Of a DNA stretch of 64,000 bases, positions 53,548 through 62,825 are shown one piece after another. Below the pieces are notes generated by a model, which searched no databases, was not told where the DNA came from, and saw only the letters and a list, made by a program, of their open reading frames with translations. A program made the translations under genes and the position numbers. Source of the stretch: Acetobacter sp. DsW_063 (GTDB lineage: Bacteria; Pseudomonadota; Alphaproteobacteria; Acetobacterales; Acetobacteraceae); assembly GCF_002153745.1 (NCBI RefSeq), contig NZ_JOPL01000025.1:1-64000 (forward strand). The letters are read 5' to 3'. Numbering within the stretch: the stretch's first letter is position 1; every line of letters starts with the position of its first letter.

Positions 53548-54411
53548 CTATCGGGCCTTCGGCGTTCTGATTTCCGATGGAGAGCGGCCAGTGGTCCGGC
53601 GCATGGTCCGGGCCAGGGCGCCGCCGCTTTCAAAACCTACGCGAAGCGCTATCTCGCCGATCGACAGATCCGTGCCGGTTAAAAGTGTTTTAGCTTGCTT
53701 TAATCTTGCTCCTTGCTGATACGCTCCTATTGATACGCCACTTTTTTCTCGAAACAGGCGTGTGAGGTGGCGGCGGGAAATCCCGAAACGTTGCCCCATT
53801 TCATCCAGAGGAAGGCTCCGGTCTGCATGATTTGCGATATATGACTTGAGATCAGCGACCAAAGCCGCCCCGTGATCGTGGCGAGCCGCATCAGGCATCG
53901 CCAGGCCTGTCATGACATCGGATATGCACTGCACCAGAAGCGCGGAGGCGATATCCAGACGAAGTGCTGATCCGCCGTATGTTCCCAGATCCTTGCGCAT
54001 GGCGAGGTCTTGTAGAGCGCGCAGGGCGGCGCTGCGCTGGATGAGAATCGGTTTGTCCGCACGGCGATAAAATTCCTGCAAAGAACCCATACGGGCGTCG
54101 ACCTTGCGTAGCGCGTCTTCAGTAACGTACAGCGCTATATGGTGGTGAGACGCCAGCGCCGCTCGGGTCTGATGGCCGCGTCTGGAGGGGACTACCGCAA
54201 AGCATTCCTGAGACAACCAGGCGCCTTTGGAGCGACCTTCATGCTTCAGCTCAATAGCTCCTTGACTGGGGAGCATGAACATCACGCAATCGTGCCAATG
54301 CCACGGTTTCGCGTAATCGCCCGAACTACTCAATGCTGCGAGTGTTTGATCGGCGGCGATTAAATTTTGTCTGTTCTGAGGACAGCTAACCGCTTCAAAT
54401 GACCGCAGCAT
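53548..54411 (-). CDS. AraC-family transcriptional regulator
   Basis: A 287-residue regulator with an N-terminal cupin-like sensing domain (WHWHDCVMFMLPSQGAIEL, about 37-55) and a C-terminal double helix-turn-helix (about 190-285: LPLDEMGQRFGISRRHLTRLF and IGEIALRVGFESGGALARTM). It heads the strand of the PhzF-ABC transporter-NylB-like genes and is the evident local regulator. Induction by the transported compound is likely but not shown. Confidence 0.9.
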   Translation of the reverse strand: MLRSFEAVSCPQNRQNLIAADQTLAALSSSGDYAKPWHWHDCVMFMLPSQGAIELKHEGRSKGAWLSQECFAVVPSRRGHQTRAALASHHHIALYVTEDALRKVDARMGSLQEFYRRADKPILIQRSAALRALQDLAMRKDLGTYGGSALRLDIASALLVQCISDVMTGLAMPDAARHDHGAALVADLKSYIANHADRSLPLDEMGQRFGISRRHLTRLFREKSGVSIGAYQQGARLKQAKTLLTGTDLSIGEIALRVGFESGGALARTMRRTTGRSPSEIRTPKAR

Positions 54412-54724
54412 GACGTTCCCCCATGAGGTTCACTGCAGATTAGCGATAACCTTGATACGTTTTCAAGAAATGTGATGGGATGCTTCTGCAACGCTTCATC
54501 CAGTGGAGGCGCCGTGCCTAGGGTATGTTGCAGGTCAATGTGCAAATTTCGTGGGCAGATATTTCTTGGAAAACCAAGACGCCATCATGAGGTGAAGACG
54601 AAATAGACTACATGATGTTTGGCATTTATCTGGAAATTTTTAATTTTTCGGTAATTGTGAAAGATAATATGTAGTATTTCTGTGATATTTATTGAAAATC
54701 CTATTGTGTGCGTGGAGTCGACTT
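54412..54724. other. AT-rich intergenic region, no gene recognised
   Basis: About 310 bases, increasingly AT-rich to the right (54600-54710). Frames are short and without recognisable products. It marks the right border of the AT-shifted catabolic block. I saw no direct repeats, tRNA end or integrase that would mark an insertion site. Confidence 0.35.
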
Positions 54725-55000
54725 TTAATTCCACTCTTTCCTAAGCGCCCGATAAAGTGGGATAGCCGCTACAAGCGCAATCAGAGAAACCAGCAGCAAA
54801 AACAGAACGCCGGAAATGTGTTCGGCATTTTCCGTGCCTTGCATGCCAATGGAAGTCTGGAATGCTTTAAACCACGGGCTCATGCACATATTATAGATAA
54901 TGCGCGTGACGAATGCGGTCCTGATCAGCGCGTTGGTTGCCAGAAGCGCGATGGTCAGAGCGGCGCAGATCGATAAAGCTGCCGGTACGATTTTTCTCAT
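54725..55000 (-). CDS. small two-helix membrane protein, unknown function
   Basis: A 91-residue protein from ATG 55000 (the frame is open to 55060). Two hydrophobic helices, about 4-24 (IVPAALSICAALTIALLATN) and 63-82 (GVLFLLLVSLIALVAAIPLY), flank a polar loop with MCMSPWFKAFQ, and it ends basic (RALRKEWN). I do not recognise the family. Hydrophobic periodicity and codon choice support a real gene; the start is uncertain. Confidence 0.55.
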   Translation of the reverse strand: MRKIVPAALSICAALTIALLATNALIRTAFVTRIIYNMCMSPWFKAFQTSIGMQGTENAEHISGVLFLLLVSLIALVAAIPLYRALRKEWN

Positions 55001-55329
55001 ACTTCGATATCTCGTGGCGTGGTTCTGTTTCAACGAAAACATAGAAAGTTCGCGCGCCAAGCATACTTTAACGCGAGGGGGTGTCGCGCGCTTTAGTTAC
55101 GCCGAACGCCGGCTTCTGAAAGCCGGGTTCGATCGAGTGTCGGTATTTTGTCGGTCATTTTTTGTAGAAAAGGAAAAAACCCAAAAATCTGATGTGTATT
55201 TAGGTATTTGGGAGAATTTTTCCCAATAAATAAATATTTACGGACCGACCAAATCTGTGGTTTTACTTCTGCTTGTTGCACGTTGGCTTCTGGCGTGAAA
55301 GCATCACATCAGAAGCCAACGGCGAGAAA
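55001..55329. other. intergenic region with short hairpins
   Basis: About 330 bases before the cyclophilin stop. It contains CCGGCTT-CTGA-AAGCCGG (55109-55126), a TTGGGA/TCCCAA hairpin near 55218-55232 and the larger repeat annotated at 55282. No gene is recognised. Confidence 0.4.
55282..55320 (-). terminator. 11-base stem after the cyclophilin gene
   Basis: GTTGGCTTCTG (55282-55292) and CAGAAGCCAAC (55310-55320) form a perfect stem with a 17-base loop, nine bases beyond the minus-strand stop. No T-run follows, so termination is inferred from position. Confidence 0.5.
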
Positions 55330-55818
55330 TCAGGCCTCAACCGAAGCGGGACGCATCTTCACGATACGGTCAGGATCGGTCACGACGCCGCCGCCGCCTG
55401 AACCGCGCTTGATCTTGTCCACCAGTTCCATGCCCTCCGTCACCTGCCCGACGATCGTGTACTGCCCGTCGAGGTGCGGGGAGGGCTCAAACATGATGAA
55501 GAACTGGCTGTTGGCGCTGTTCGGGTCCTGCGTGCGGGCCATGCCGACCGTGCCGCGCTCGAACTTCGCGGCGCGCGTGAACTCGGCCTTCAGATCCGGC
55601 AACTTGCTGCCGCCGCTGCCGGTGCCTGTCGGGTCACCGCCCTGCGCCATGAAGCCGGAGATGACGCGATGGAACGCAACGTTGTCGTAGAACCCTTCCG
55701 CAGACAGCGTGCGCAGGCGCTCGGCCGCCAGGGGCGCGATGTCGGCGCGAAGCTGGATGACCACGCGGCCGGAAGTCAGGTCCAGGTTGAGCAGGTCGCT
55801 CTTGTCGATCTCGGACAT
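55330..55818 (-). CDS. ppiB: peptidyl-prolyl cis-trans isomerase, cyclophilin type
   Basis: A 162-residue cytoplasmic cyclophilin that speeds proline isomerisation in folding. The active-site blocks are FHRVISGFMAQGGDPTGTGSGG and MARTQDPNSANSQFFIMF; the active-site Arg is in FHRVI. No signal peptide is present. It follows coaD and gyrA on the same strand after a 160-base gap, an arrangement familiar in acetic acid bacteria. Confidence 0.94.
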   Translation of the reverse strand: MSEIDKSDLLNLDLTSGRVVIQLRADIAPLAAERLRTLSAEGFYDNVAFHRVISGFMAQGGDPTGTGSGGSKLPDLKAEFTRAAKFERGTVGMARTQDPNSANSQFFIMFEPSPHLDGQYTIVGQVTEGMELVDKIKRGSGGGGVVTDPDRIVKMRPASVEA

Positions 55819-55981
55819 GCGTAAATCCTTTGGTCAGGCCGGCTGTGAAGCTGGCTGGTGAGCCGACCCCTTTACGCCCGGACGGGCAGGGATCGACGAA
55901 CGCCTCCCCTTACGACGCCCTCAGGCAAACGTAAAATCATGGGGGGTTTCGTGATTGGAAACTGGCGCCGGAACGCCGCGG

Positions 55982-56491
55982 TCAACGCCCCAGTTGCGCC
56001 TTGATACGCCGCGCGGCGCCCTCGGGCGCGAAGTCGGAGATATCGCCGCCGTAAAAGGCGATGTCGCGCACGAGGCTGGAGGAAATGGACTGCGTACGCT
56101 CGGACGCCATCAGGAAAACTGTCTCGATCTCCGGCGCCAGCTTGCGGTTGGCGCCCTGCATCTGGATTTCATAGTCGAAATCGCTCAGCAGCCGCAGCCC
56201 GCGAAAGATCAGCGAAGCGTTATAATCCCGCACCGCATGAACGAGCAGCTTGTCGAACCCGACCACCTCGATCTCCGAGTCAGTCTCCTGAATCAGGCGA
56301 GGAAGCTCATCGTTGATGCAGGCAATGCGCTCATCGCTCGACAGAAGCGGCTTCTTCCCGGCGTTCGTCGCCACGCCGATGACCAGTCGGTCAACGAGCC
56401 GCGCGGCGCGCTCGATCACGTCCAGATGTCCGAACGTAACCGGGTCGAACGTGCCAGGGTAGAACCCGATCCGTGGCGACGATTTAGGCAT
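55982..56491 (-). CDS. coaD: pantetheine-phosphate adenylyltransferase
   Basis: Transfers AMP from ATP to 4'-phosphopantetheine, the fourth step of coenzyme A synthesis. The 169-residue product has the nucleotidyltransferase signature [18 protein letters not shown], then [13 protein letters not shown] and the C-terminal [18 protein letters not shown] loop. ATG 56491 lies inside the gyrA end (8-base overlap), coupling the two genes; the longer open frame to 56542 is not supported. Confidence 0.95.
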   Translation of the reverse strand: MPKSSPRIGFYPGTFDPVTFGHLDVIERAARLVDRLVIGVATNAGKKPLLSSDERIACINDELPRLIQETDSEIEVVGFDKLLVHAVRDYNASLIFRGLRLLSDFDYEIQMQGANRKLAPEIETVFLMASERTQSISSSLVRDIAFYGGDISDFAPEGAARRIKAQLGR

Positions 56492-59258
56492 TTTCCGTTC
56501 CGCTTTCCTCGTCCGGAGCGACGTCCCCGCCCTCCGAGTCATCTTCCAGAACGGGGAACACGCTGGTGACGACCTCGGTTCCGTCGAGACGCAGAACTGT
56601 CACGCCACTTGCCTGACGCGACATGATCCGCACCTGATCCACTGGCACGCGGATCAGGCGACCGGCGTTGGTGACCAGCATGACGTCAGTGCCCGGGAGA
56701 ACCGGCAGTGTCGCCACGACCTCGGATCCGCGCTTGCTGGACGAGAAGGTCATGTTGGAGATGCCCTGCCCGGCGCGGCCGCTCACGCGGTAGTCGTAAG
56801 CGGAGGAGCGACGACCGAAACCGCCGTCGCTGACCGTCAGCAGGATTTCCTCGCCCGCCTCAAGCTCGGCGAAACGCTCGGGCGATAGGCTGGCGCCGGC
56901 CGTCGCGACCTCGTCCTCGGCCTCAGGCACCACAGCGTCTTCGGCTTCGTCCTCGCCCACCGCATTTTCCGCGCGACGCTTCGCCGCCGCAGCGCGGAGA
57001 TAAAGCTGACGCTCCTCAACCGTGGCGTCGACGTGGTTGAGCACGCAGAGGCTGTTCACCTCGTCGCCCTCAGCCAGCTTGATGCCGCGCACGCCCGAAG
57101 AATCACGGCCAGCAAAGACGCGCAGCGTCTCGTCGGTGATCTGGAAGCGGATGCAGCGCGCCTTGCGGGTGGCGAGGAACACGTCCTGACCTTCGCGGCA
57201 GGTCGCGACGCCGATCAGGCGATCGCCCTCGTCCAGCTTCATGGCGATCAGGCCGGAAGCGCGGATGTTGCGGAAATCGCTCAGACGGTTGCGGCGAACG
57301 CCGCCACTGGCCGTGCCGAACACGAGGTGCAGGGACTCCCACAGCTCCTCATCCTGCGGCAGAGGCAGGACCGCCGTGATCGAGTCGTCGCCCAGATCAG
57401 GCAGCAGATTGACCAGCGCGCGGCCCTTGGCGGTGGGGCTGGCTTCGGGCAGGCGCCACACCTTCTCCCGGTAGGCCTTGCCGCCGGAGGAGAAGAACAG
57501 CACCCATTGATGCGTGTGCGCGTTGAACGAGCGGACCACGATGTCGTCGCCGCGTCGTCCGGCCGCCGTGCGCCCGCGTCCGCCGCGGTTCTGCGCGCGG
57601 AACACGTCGAGCGGCGTGCGCTTGATGAAACCGTCGCGGGTGATGGTGACGACCATCAGCCCCGGCTCGATCAGGCTTTCGTCTGTCTGGTCGCCTTCGT
57701 AATCGGTGATCTCGGTCATACGCGGCGTCGCGATTTCGGCGCGCGCGATGAGAATTTCCTCACGCATTACTTCCATGCGGCGGATGTGGCTGCCGATGAT
57801 CGCCAGAAGCTCGTTGATCTTGATGGCGACTTCGGACAGTTCGTTCTGGATCTTCTCGCGCTCAAGCCCGGTCAGGCGTTGCAGGCGCAGTTCCAGAATG
57901 CCGCGCGCCTGCGCTTCGGTCAGGCGCACCTTGCCGTCGACGACGACGTTGCCTTCGTCGTGGATCAGCGCGAGCAGCGGCTCGACCTCGGCCGCTTCCC
58001 ACTCCGCCGCCATCAGGGATTCGCGCGCCGTCGCCGCGTCGGGCGCCGCGCGGATCAGCTTGATGACCGCGTCGATATTGGCGACGGCGATGACGAGGCC
58101 GACGAGGATATGGCCGCGATCGCGCGCCTTTGCGAGATCGAAGCGGGCGCGGCGGAGGATGACTTCTTCACGGAAAGCGATGAACGCCGACAGCACCTCG
58201 CGCAGGCCCATCAACTGCGGCTGGCCGCCGTTGAGGGCCAGCATGTTCACGCCGAACGAAGTCTGAAGCTGCGTGAAGCGGTAGAGCTGGTTGAGCACGA
58301 CTTCCGGCGTGGCTTCGCGCTTGATCTCGATGACAACGCGCATGCCCGAGCGGTCGGATTCGTCGCGAATGTCAGAAATGCCCTCGACCTGCTTCGAGCG
58401 CACGAGTTCCGCGATGCGCTCCTGCAACGTGGCCTTGTTGACCTGATACGGAATCTCCGTGACCACGATCGCCTTGCGGTCCTTGCGGATCTCCTCGACC
58501 TCGGCCTTGGCGCGGATGATGACGGAGCCGCGTCCGGTGGCGAAGGCGTTGCGGATGCCGGAACGCCCGAGAATAAGGCCGCCCGTCGGGAAGTCCGGCC
58601 CCGGCATGATCTTCATCAGCTCTTCGAGTGTGATGTCCGGGTTCTCGATCATCGCCAAAGTGGCGTCGATGACCTCGCCGGGATTATGCGTCGGGATATT
58701 CGTCGCCATGCCGACCGCGATGCCCGTGGCGCCATTGATCAGCAGGTTGGGAAAGGAAGCCGGGAGAACCTTGGGCTCGTGTTCGGATTCGTCGTAGTTC
58801 GGCTGGAAATCGACGGTGTCGCGATCAATGTCGTCGAGCAGGAAGGAAGCCGCCTTGGCCAGACGCGCTTCGGTGTAACGCATGGCCGCCGGGCTGTCGC
58901 CGTCAACCGAACCGAAATTGCCCTGCCCGTCGATCAGCTTGACGCGCATCGACCAGTGCTGGGCCATACGGACCATGGCGTCATAGATCGAGGCGTCGCC
59001 ATGCGGGTGATATTTACCCATGACGTCGCCGACGGCGCGGGCCGATTTACGGTAGGGCTTGTCGGCGGTGAAGCCGCTTTCGCGCATGGCGTAGAGGATG
59101 CGGCGGTGAACCGGCTTCAGGCCGTCGCGCACGTCCGGCAGGGCGCGGCTGACAATGACCGACATCGCGTAGGCGAGGTAGGAGGAGCGCATTTCCTCCT
59201 CGATCGTCACCGGAACGAGGTCCGAGGGCGGAATGGGCTGGTCGGGGGCGTCGGTCAA
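56484..59258 (-). CDS. gyrA: DNA gyrase subunit A
   Basis: The cutting subunit of the topoisomerase that supercoils DNA. The 924-residue product has catalytic Tyr128 (AMRYTEARL). The quinolone region reads [13 protein letters not shown]: Ala89 and Ser90 stand where E. coli has Ser83 and Ala84, common in Alphaproteobacteria. The C-terminal beta-pinwheel contains the GyrA box QNRGGRGR. An acidic, Ala-rich insert of about 40 residues (around 750-795: [20 protein letters not shown]) lies between blades. The tail is acidic. It is followed by coaD with an 8-base overlap. Confidence 0.97.
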   Translation of the reverse strand: MTDAPDQPIPPSDLVPVTIEEEMRSSYLAYAMSVIVSRALPDVRDGLKPVHRRILYAMRESGFTADKPYRKSARAVGDVMGKYHPHGDASIYDAMVRMAQHWSMRVKLIDGQGNFGSVDGDSPAAMRYTEARLAKAASFLLDDIDRDTVDFQPNYDESEHEPKVLPASFPNLLINGATGIAVGMATNIPTHNPGEVIDATLAMIENPDITLEELMKIMPGPDFPTGGLILGRSGIRNAFATGRGSVIIRAKAEVEEIRKDRKAIVVTEIPYQVNKATLQERIAELVRSKQVEGISDIRDESDRSGMRVVIEIKREATPEVVLNQLYRFTQLQTSFGVNMLALNGGQPQLMGLREVLSAFIAFREEVILRRARFDLAKARDRGHILVGLVIAVANIDAVIKLIRAAPDAATARESLMAAEWEAAEVEPLLALIHDEGNVVVDGKVRLTEAQARGILELRLQRLTGLEREKIQNELSEVAIKINELLAIIGSHIRRMEVMREEILIARAEIATPRMTEITDYEGDQTDESLIEPGLMVVTITRDGFIKRTPLDVFRAQNRGGRGRTAAGRRGDDIVVRSFNAHTHQWVLFFSSGGKAYREKVWRLPEASPTAKGRALVNLLPDLGDDSITAVLPLPQDEELWESLHLVFGTASGGVRRNRLSDFRNIRASGLIAMKLDEGDRLIGVATCREGQDVFLATRKARCIRFQITDETLRVFAGRDSSGVRGIKLAEGDEVNSLCVLNHVDATVEERQLYLRAAAAKRRAENAVGEDEAEDAVVPEAEDEVATAGASLSPERFAELEAGEEILLTVSDGGFGRRSSAYDYRVSGRAGQGISNMTFSSSKRGSEVVATLPVLPGTDVMLVTNAGRLIRVPVDQVRIMSRQASGVTVLRLDGTEVVTSVFPVLEDDSEGGDVAPDEESGTENA

Positions 59259-60511
59259 AGCGTTTCCGTCATGTCGTGGGCCGCGCAGCCCCCGGTGGAG
59301 GCAGGCGCGACAAATCTATTACAAAGCGGCGGCACCCTAGCATATGCGAATCAGGGCGGTAAGGCGTGGCGCGCCCGGAGTTCGTCGCAGCGGTTCCGGG
59401 GCTCTCTCGGCACGGTAGATGGAACGTCCTTGCGCTCTGTCTCAAGCTGCGGGCTGTCTGACCTCCCGCCCTTTTCCTCGAAACGCGTAGATCGAGGCGG
59501 GCCTGTTATTTGCGGCCCGACGGCTCTGAAGTGAAGCGCTTCAATAGATCAGATTTTTTGGTTCACTTTATAAAGGAAGGGCGGGGCTCGAACTGTGCAT
59601 CGTGCGATGGCGGGCCCCGCACGCGGCCATACTGGTGGGATCACCGCCCGCGCGTTCAGCAGGCCCAGTCGCTCGCTGGCGTCTTTGGCGCGATCCGACG
59701 AAATGCCCAAGGTTCGGAAAACTTACGATAATACCAGTTTTCATGGCAAAATTTGGCATCCAGCCTCTTTGGTGGGGGCCACAAAAAGAACGTCGTTTAC
59801 GAAAATGTGTTCGCTCAGCTATCCAGATGTCTGAAATCTGACCATAAAACCTGAATCACCTGCGATGTTTGTATAGTTCTTTTTTCATGATCGACGTGAA
59901 AGATTCTAAAAATCCTCTTTGCCTCGCCAGAGGTGTCGGGATGATCGTTTGATAGTTCTTGTTAACGAGGCTTGAGATAGAATTTTTAAAGTCACACCGT
60001 TAATACTTATTTATATCAGATTAAAAAATGTCAAAATGTGAATGTTTCATGAAATATACAAATAAAATCAACAATATGTAAAAAAATATAAATATAGAAA
60101 TTGAAATTATTATTCTAAATTTGACGTTGTATTTTTCATAAAAACGGAATTTTTTTAGAAAAAAAGCAATAAATATGTTTATAATAACAACTGAAATAAA
60201 AACAAATAATTCAATATTTCTGATCATTATTAACATTATCCGGTTCGTTAATGATAGGATTCATCAGAAAATACGATTAATTCAATAATAAATATTGTAT
60301 TTATTGTCATTTTATTAATATCTATATTGTTATGGGCCGTCTCCTCGTCATTTTTCCTTTCCAAACGACGGTTCTGACCAATTTCAGGACCCGATGCTGC
60401 AACCCCGGTCATAATAACGAGGTAAAAGCAGGCTACCTGCGAATTCGGCGGATGTCTCCAGCAAGACATGGAAAGCGCCCGATTCAACCTAACGCGGGCA
60501 ACGTGTCTCGC
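59259..60511. other. 1.25 kb gap with GC-rich hairpin and AT-rich island
   Basis: The left part (59259-59600) is GC-rich and should hold the gyrA promoter. It includes a TGAAGCGCTTCA palindrome (59532-59543) and a nested hairpin with arms GCGGGGC (59581-59587) and GCCCCGC (59614-59620) around CATC-GTGC-GATG. Composition then falls, and 59990-60340 is extremely AT-rich and unlike anything else in the window. No tRNA or known RNA gene was recognised. One hydrophobic frame in the island is listed separately. Confidence 0.5.
60021..60236 (-). CDS. possible small two-helix membrane peptide in AT-rich island
   Basis: A 71-codon frame encoding a hydrophobic stretch (about 9-27), a basic loop (KKFRFYEKYNVKFR) and a second hydrophobic stretch (about 43-62), ending KHSHFDIF. 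The helix-loop-helix pattern is orderly for a chance frame, but AT-rich DNA read in this direction favours Phe, Ile and Leu. The ribosome-binding site is weak. It may equally be non-coding. Confidence 0.25.
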   Translation of the reverse strand: MLIMIRNIELFVFISVVIINIFIAFFLKKFRFYEKYNVKFRIIISISIFIFFYILLILFVYFMKHSHFDIF

Positions 60512-61177
60512 CTATTCCGCGTAGGCGTAAGCGCCACCGCGCTCCAGCGCCCGACGATAGGCCGGTCGGCTGTGGATACGGTCGAGAAACGCCGCCACGA
60601 ACGGCGTCTTTGGCCCCGCCGCCGCGCGCGACGTTGCGGCTTCCAGAGGGAAGCTCATCTGTATGTCGGCGGCGCTGAACTGCTCTCCCGCGAACCATGG
60701 GCTACGGGACAGCGAGTCTTCCCAGAAACCCATATGAAGTCGAATTTGCGGATCAATGAAGCTTCGGCTCGTCTTGTCCGCGATCATCCTGACCAGCGGT
60801 TTTACAAGAAAAGAAGAGCGTCCAGGAAGCATCGAGAAGACCAGCTTCAGAAGCAACGGCGTCATCGCGGAGCCTTCTGCGTAATACATCCAGTATGTGT
60901 AGCTGAGCTTTTCGGCTGTCCCTTCCGGGGGGACCAGACGTCCACCGCCATATGTCGTCACGAGATAGTCGATGATGGCGCCGCTCTCAGCGACGGTTCT
61001 GTCACCGTCCTGAATCACGGGCGCCTTGCCGAGTGGATGAATCTTCCTCAGTTCCGGCGGCGCCAACAGAGACCCCTGCCGTTTGTAGACCCTCAATTCG
61101 TATGAAACGTCCAGCTCCTCCAGAAGCCACAGGATGCGCTGCGAGCGTGAGTTCTCAAGGTGATGGACGATAATCAT
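60512..61177 (-). CDS. glutathione S-transferase family protein
   Basis: A 221-residue cytosolic GST. The thioredoxin-like N-domain starts MIIVHHLENSRSQRILWLLEEL; the first active-site Ser is probably Ser10 or Ser12. The glutathione-binding cis-Pro and Glu-Ser pair appear in GKAPVIQ and VAESGAIIDYL. The helical C-domain (about 90-215) includes the conserved PWFAGEQFSAADIQMSFPL. It detoxifies electrophiles or binds small ligands; specificity is unknown. The gene lies between the AT-rich gap and a small hypothetical gene on the same strand. Confidence 0.9.
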   Translation of the reverse strand: MIIVHHLENSRSQRILWLLEELDVSYELRVYKRQGSLLAPPELRKIHPLGKAPVIQDGDRTVAESGAIIDYLVTTYGGGRLVPPEGTAEKLSYTYWMYYAEGSAMTPLLLKLVFSMLPGRSSFLVKPLVRMIADKTSRSFIDPQIRLHMGFWEDSLSRSPWFAGEQFSAADIQMSFPLEAATSRAAAGPKTPFVAAFLDRIHSRPAYRRALERGGAYAYAE

Positions 61178-61315
61178 CTATACTGGCTCCATCCTGACCG
61201 CAGGTTTCCGGGCGGCGCAGGACTATACGTGAACGCGCCAGAGCGGCTGGAGGTGTGTAGAGAAATTTGCATTCTGGACAGTCACCAGGCGTCGGTCCGT
61301 GCGGGCGTCGTCCGT

Positions 61316-61702
61316 TCAGTTAGCGCGTTTGGCGGCGGCCCTGACGTCGAGGTGAAGCTGTTTGTGCAATTGCAGGCCATGCGCCAGTCGCTCCGTGTCT
61401 TTTGGGAGCAGCGTGAAGCCCAGTGGCCCGTAAGCCGGATGTTGGAAAGCCAGAATCGAACCGCCGGATTCGACATCCGGCTGCACCGCCCAGCTTGTGC
61501 GCCGCACTGGCGTAAACTTTGCGCCCTCGATGCTGGGAGTCACATCGCCGCCCAGCGTCTGGTTCACCGCGCCCAGCGCCGTGATGAGGCTGGCCAGTTG
61601 CGCGCGGGACAGATTGAGTGAGAACGAAGCCTCGTCCGCCGTGAAGGCGACGGTTGCGTGGGTGCGGTCATCCGATACGGCGATGTGAACTTGTGGTTCC
61701 AT
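61316..61702 (-). CDS. hypothetical protein, about 128 residues
   Basis: The frame starts at ATG 61702, six bases after AGGGGTG, and gives MEPQVHIAVSDDRTHATVAF and a mixed alpha/beta protein without signal or membrane segments. GTG 61711 would add three residues. Codon use matches the neighbouring genes, and the good ribosome-binding site supports it. I recognise no domain. It lies just downstream of ispE on the same strand. Confidence 0.65.
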   Translation of the reverse strand: MEPQVHIAVSDDRTHATVAFTADEASFSLNLSRAQLASLITALGAVNQTLGGDVTPSIEGAKFTPVRRTSWAVQPDVESGGSILAFQHPAYGPLGFTLLPKDTERLAHGLQLHKQLHLDVRAAAKRAN

Positions 61703-61781
61703 ACTGCTCACCCCTGTTGCGCGCTAAACGCGGCACTCTTTCACGAAGACGTGCGCCTGCGCCATAGGTTGCGTCCGATTT

Positions 61782-62687
61782 TCAGGCTGCCGGCCGGCTT
61801 TCGGAAGTTTTCTGGCGTCCGGCAAGGCCGCCCGCCCAGACCCACCACGATCGCGCCGGAGTAAGAGCGCTCAATTGCGCAGCCGCACGCCGCGCCGCCT
61901 CCGGCGTGTCGAAGATCCCAAAGCATGTCGCGCCTGAACCGCTCATACGCGACAGCAGGCAGCCGGGGAGTGCGTCAATCGCGGCGAGCACCTCGCGGAT
62001 TGTCGGGCATAGCGCGCAGGCGGCCGTTTCCAGATCGTTATGCAGGCGCGACAGATCAGTCGCCATTTCTGCCGCATTCGCCCATGCGGCGGGCAATGCC
62101 GGGGCGTCGGAGAAACCGCCATCGCGCGCGCGAAATACTGCGGGCGTCGAGACGCCGAGCCCGCAATTCACCAGAATCATGCCGCAATCAGGGAGCGCGG
62201 GCGCGGGATCAAGGCGCTCGCCAACGCCGCCCATTCGCGCGGAGCGCTGCGCGAGGCAGACCGGCACGTCTGCGCCAAGTTTTTCCGCCAGTTCGAACAG
62301 GCGCTCTTCAGGCACGGCAACGTCCCAAGCCCGCTGAAGCAGTCGCAGCGCCGCCGCCGCGTCGGCCGAGCCGCCGCCGATTCCCGACGCCACGGGCAAC
62401 GCTTTTTCCAGAGTCAAAGCGCCTGTCGGCGCGCGTCCGGCTTCCTCAGCCAGCAGGCGTGCAGCGCGCATGACGAGGTTGTCGTCGGTTGCGCCTGTCG
62501 AAAGCCCAGCGCCGAACGGACCACCAACAGACAAGGAGAGCGCGCCGGCGTCGGGTGAGAGCGACAGCGTGTCGGCTGCTCCGGCGAACACGGCAAGGCT
62601 GTCCAGCAGGTGATAGCCGTCGTCCCTGCGGCCGGTCACGTGCAGGTAGAGGTTGATTTTCGCGTGCGCGGTTTCGGTCAGGATCAA
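61782..62687 (-). CDS. ispE: 4-(cytidine 5'-diphospho)-2-C-methyl-D-erythritol kinase
   Basis: A GHMP-family kinase of the MEP isoprenoid pathway. The 301-residue product has [20 protein letters not shown] at the N-terminus (catalytic Lys10) and the ATP loop [19 protein letters not shown] in the middle. Asp in ADVPVCL and the C-terminal [14 protein letters not shown] complete the site. It lies downstream of the TPR gene on the same strand after about 140 bases, an adjacency seen in other Alphaproteobacteria. Confidence 0.95.
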   Translation of the reverse strand: MILTETAHAKINLYLHVTGRRDDGYHLLDSLAVFAGAADTLSLSPDAGALSLSVGGPFGAGLSTGATDDNLVMRAARLLAEEAGRAPTGALTLEKALPVASGIGGGSADAAAALRLLQRAWDVAVPEERLFELAEKLGADVPVCLAQRSARMGGVGERLDPAPALPDCGMILVNCGLGVSTPAVFRARDGGFSDAPALPAAWANAAEMATDLSRLHNDLETAACALCPTIREVLAAIDALPGCLLSRMSGSGATCFGIFDTPEAARRAAAQLSALTPARSWWVWAGGLAGRQKTSESRPAA

Positions 62688-62825
62688 GAACTTAAGTCCG
62701 TTCTGGCGCCCGGGACGGGGCGCGCGGCGAGGGAGGGCGTCCGCCCCGTGCGTCGGTCACCGGGCTGCGCCGGATCGAGGCCTACTCTAGCCCGAATGAC
62801 GCTTTCATTCAAAAGCGGACGATGG

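Noticed and set aside
57033-59534. An 833-codon open frame on the plus strand, antisense to gyrA
   Set aside because: It is the mirror of a highly conserved GC-rich gene; its product has no recognisable domain and gyrA explains the region fully.
61160-61621. A 153-codon plus-strand frame opposite the hypothetical gene near 61.5 kb
   Set aside because: The minus-strand frame has a better ribosome-binding site, a more protein-like composition and the same strand as its neighbours.
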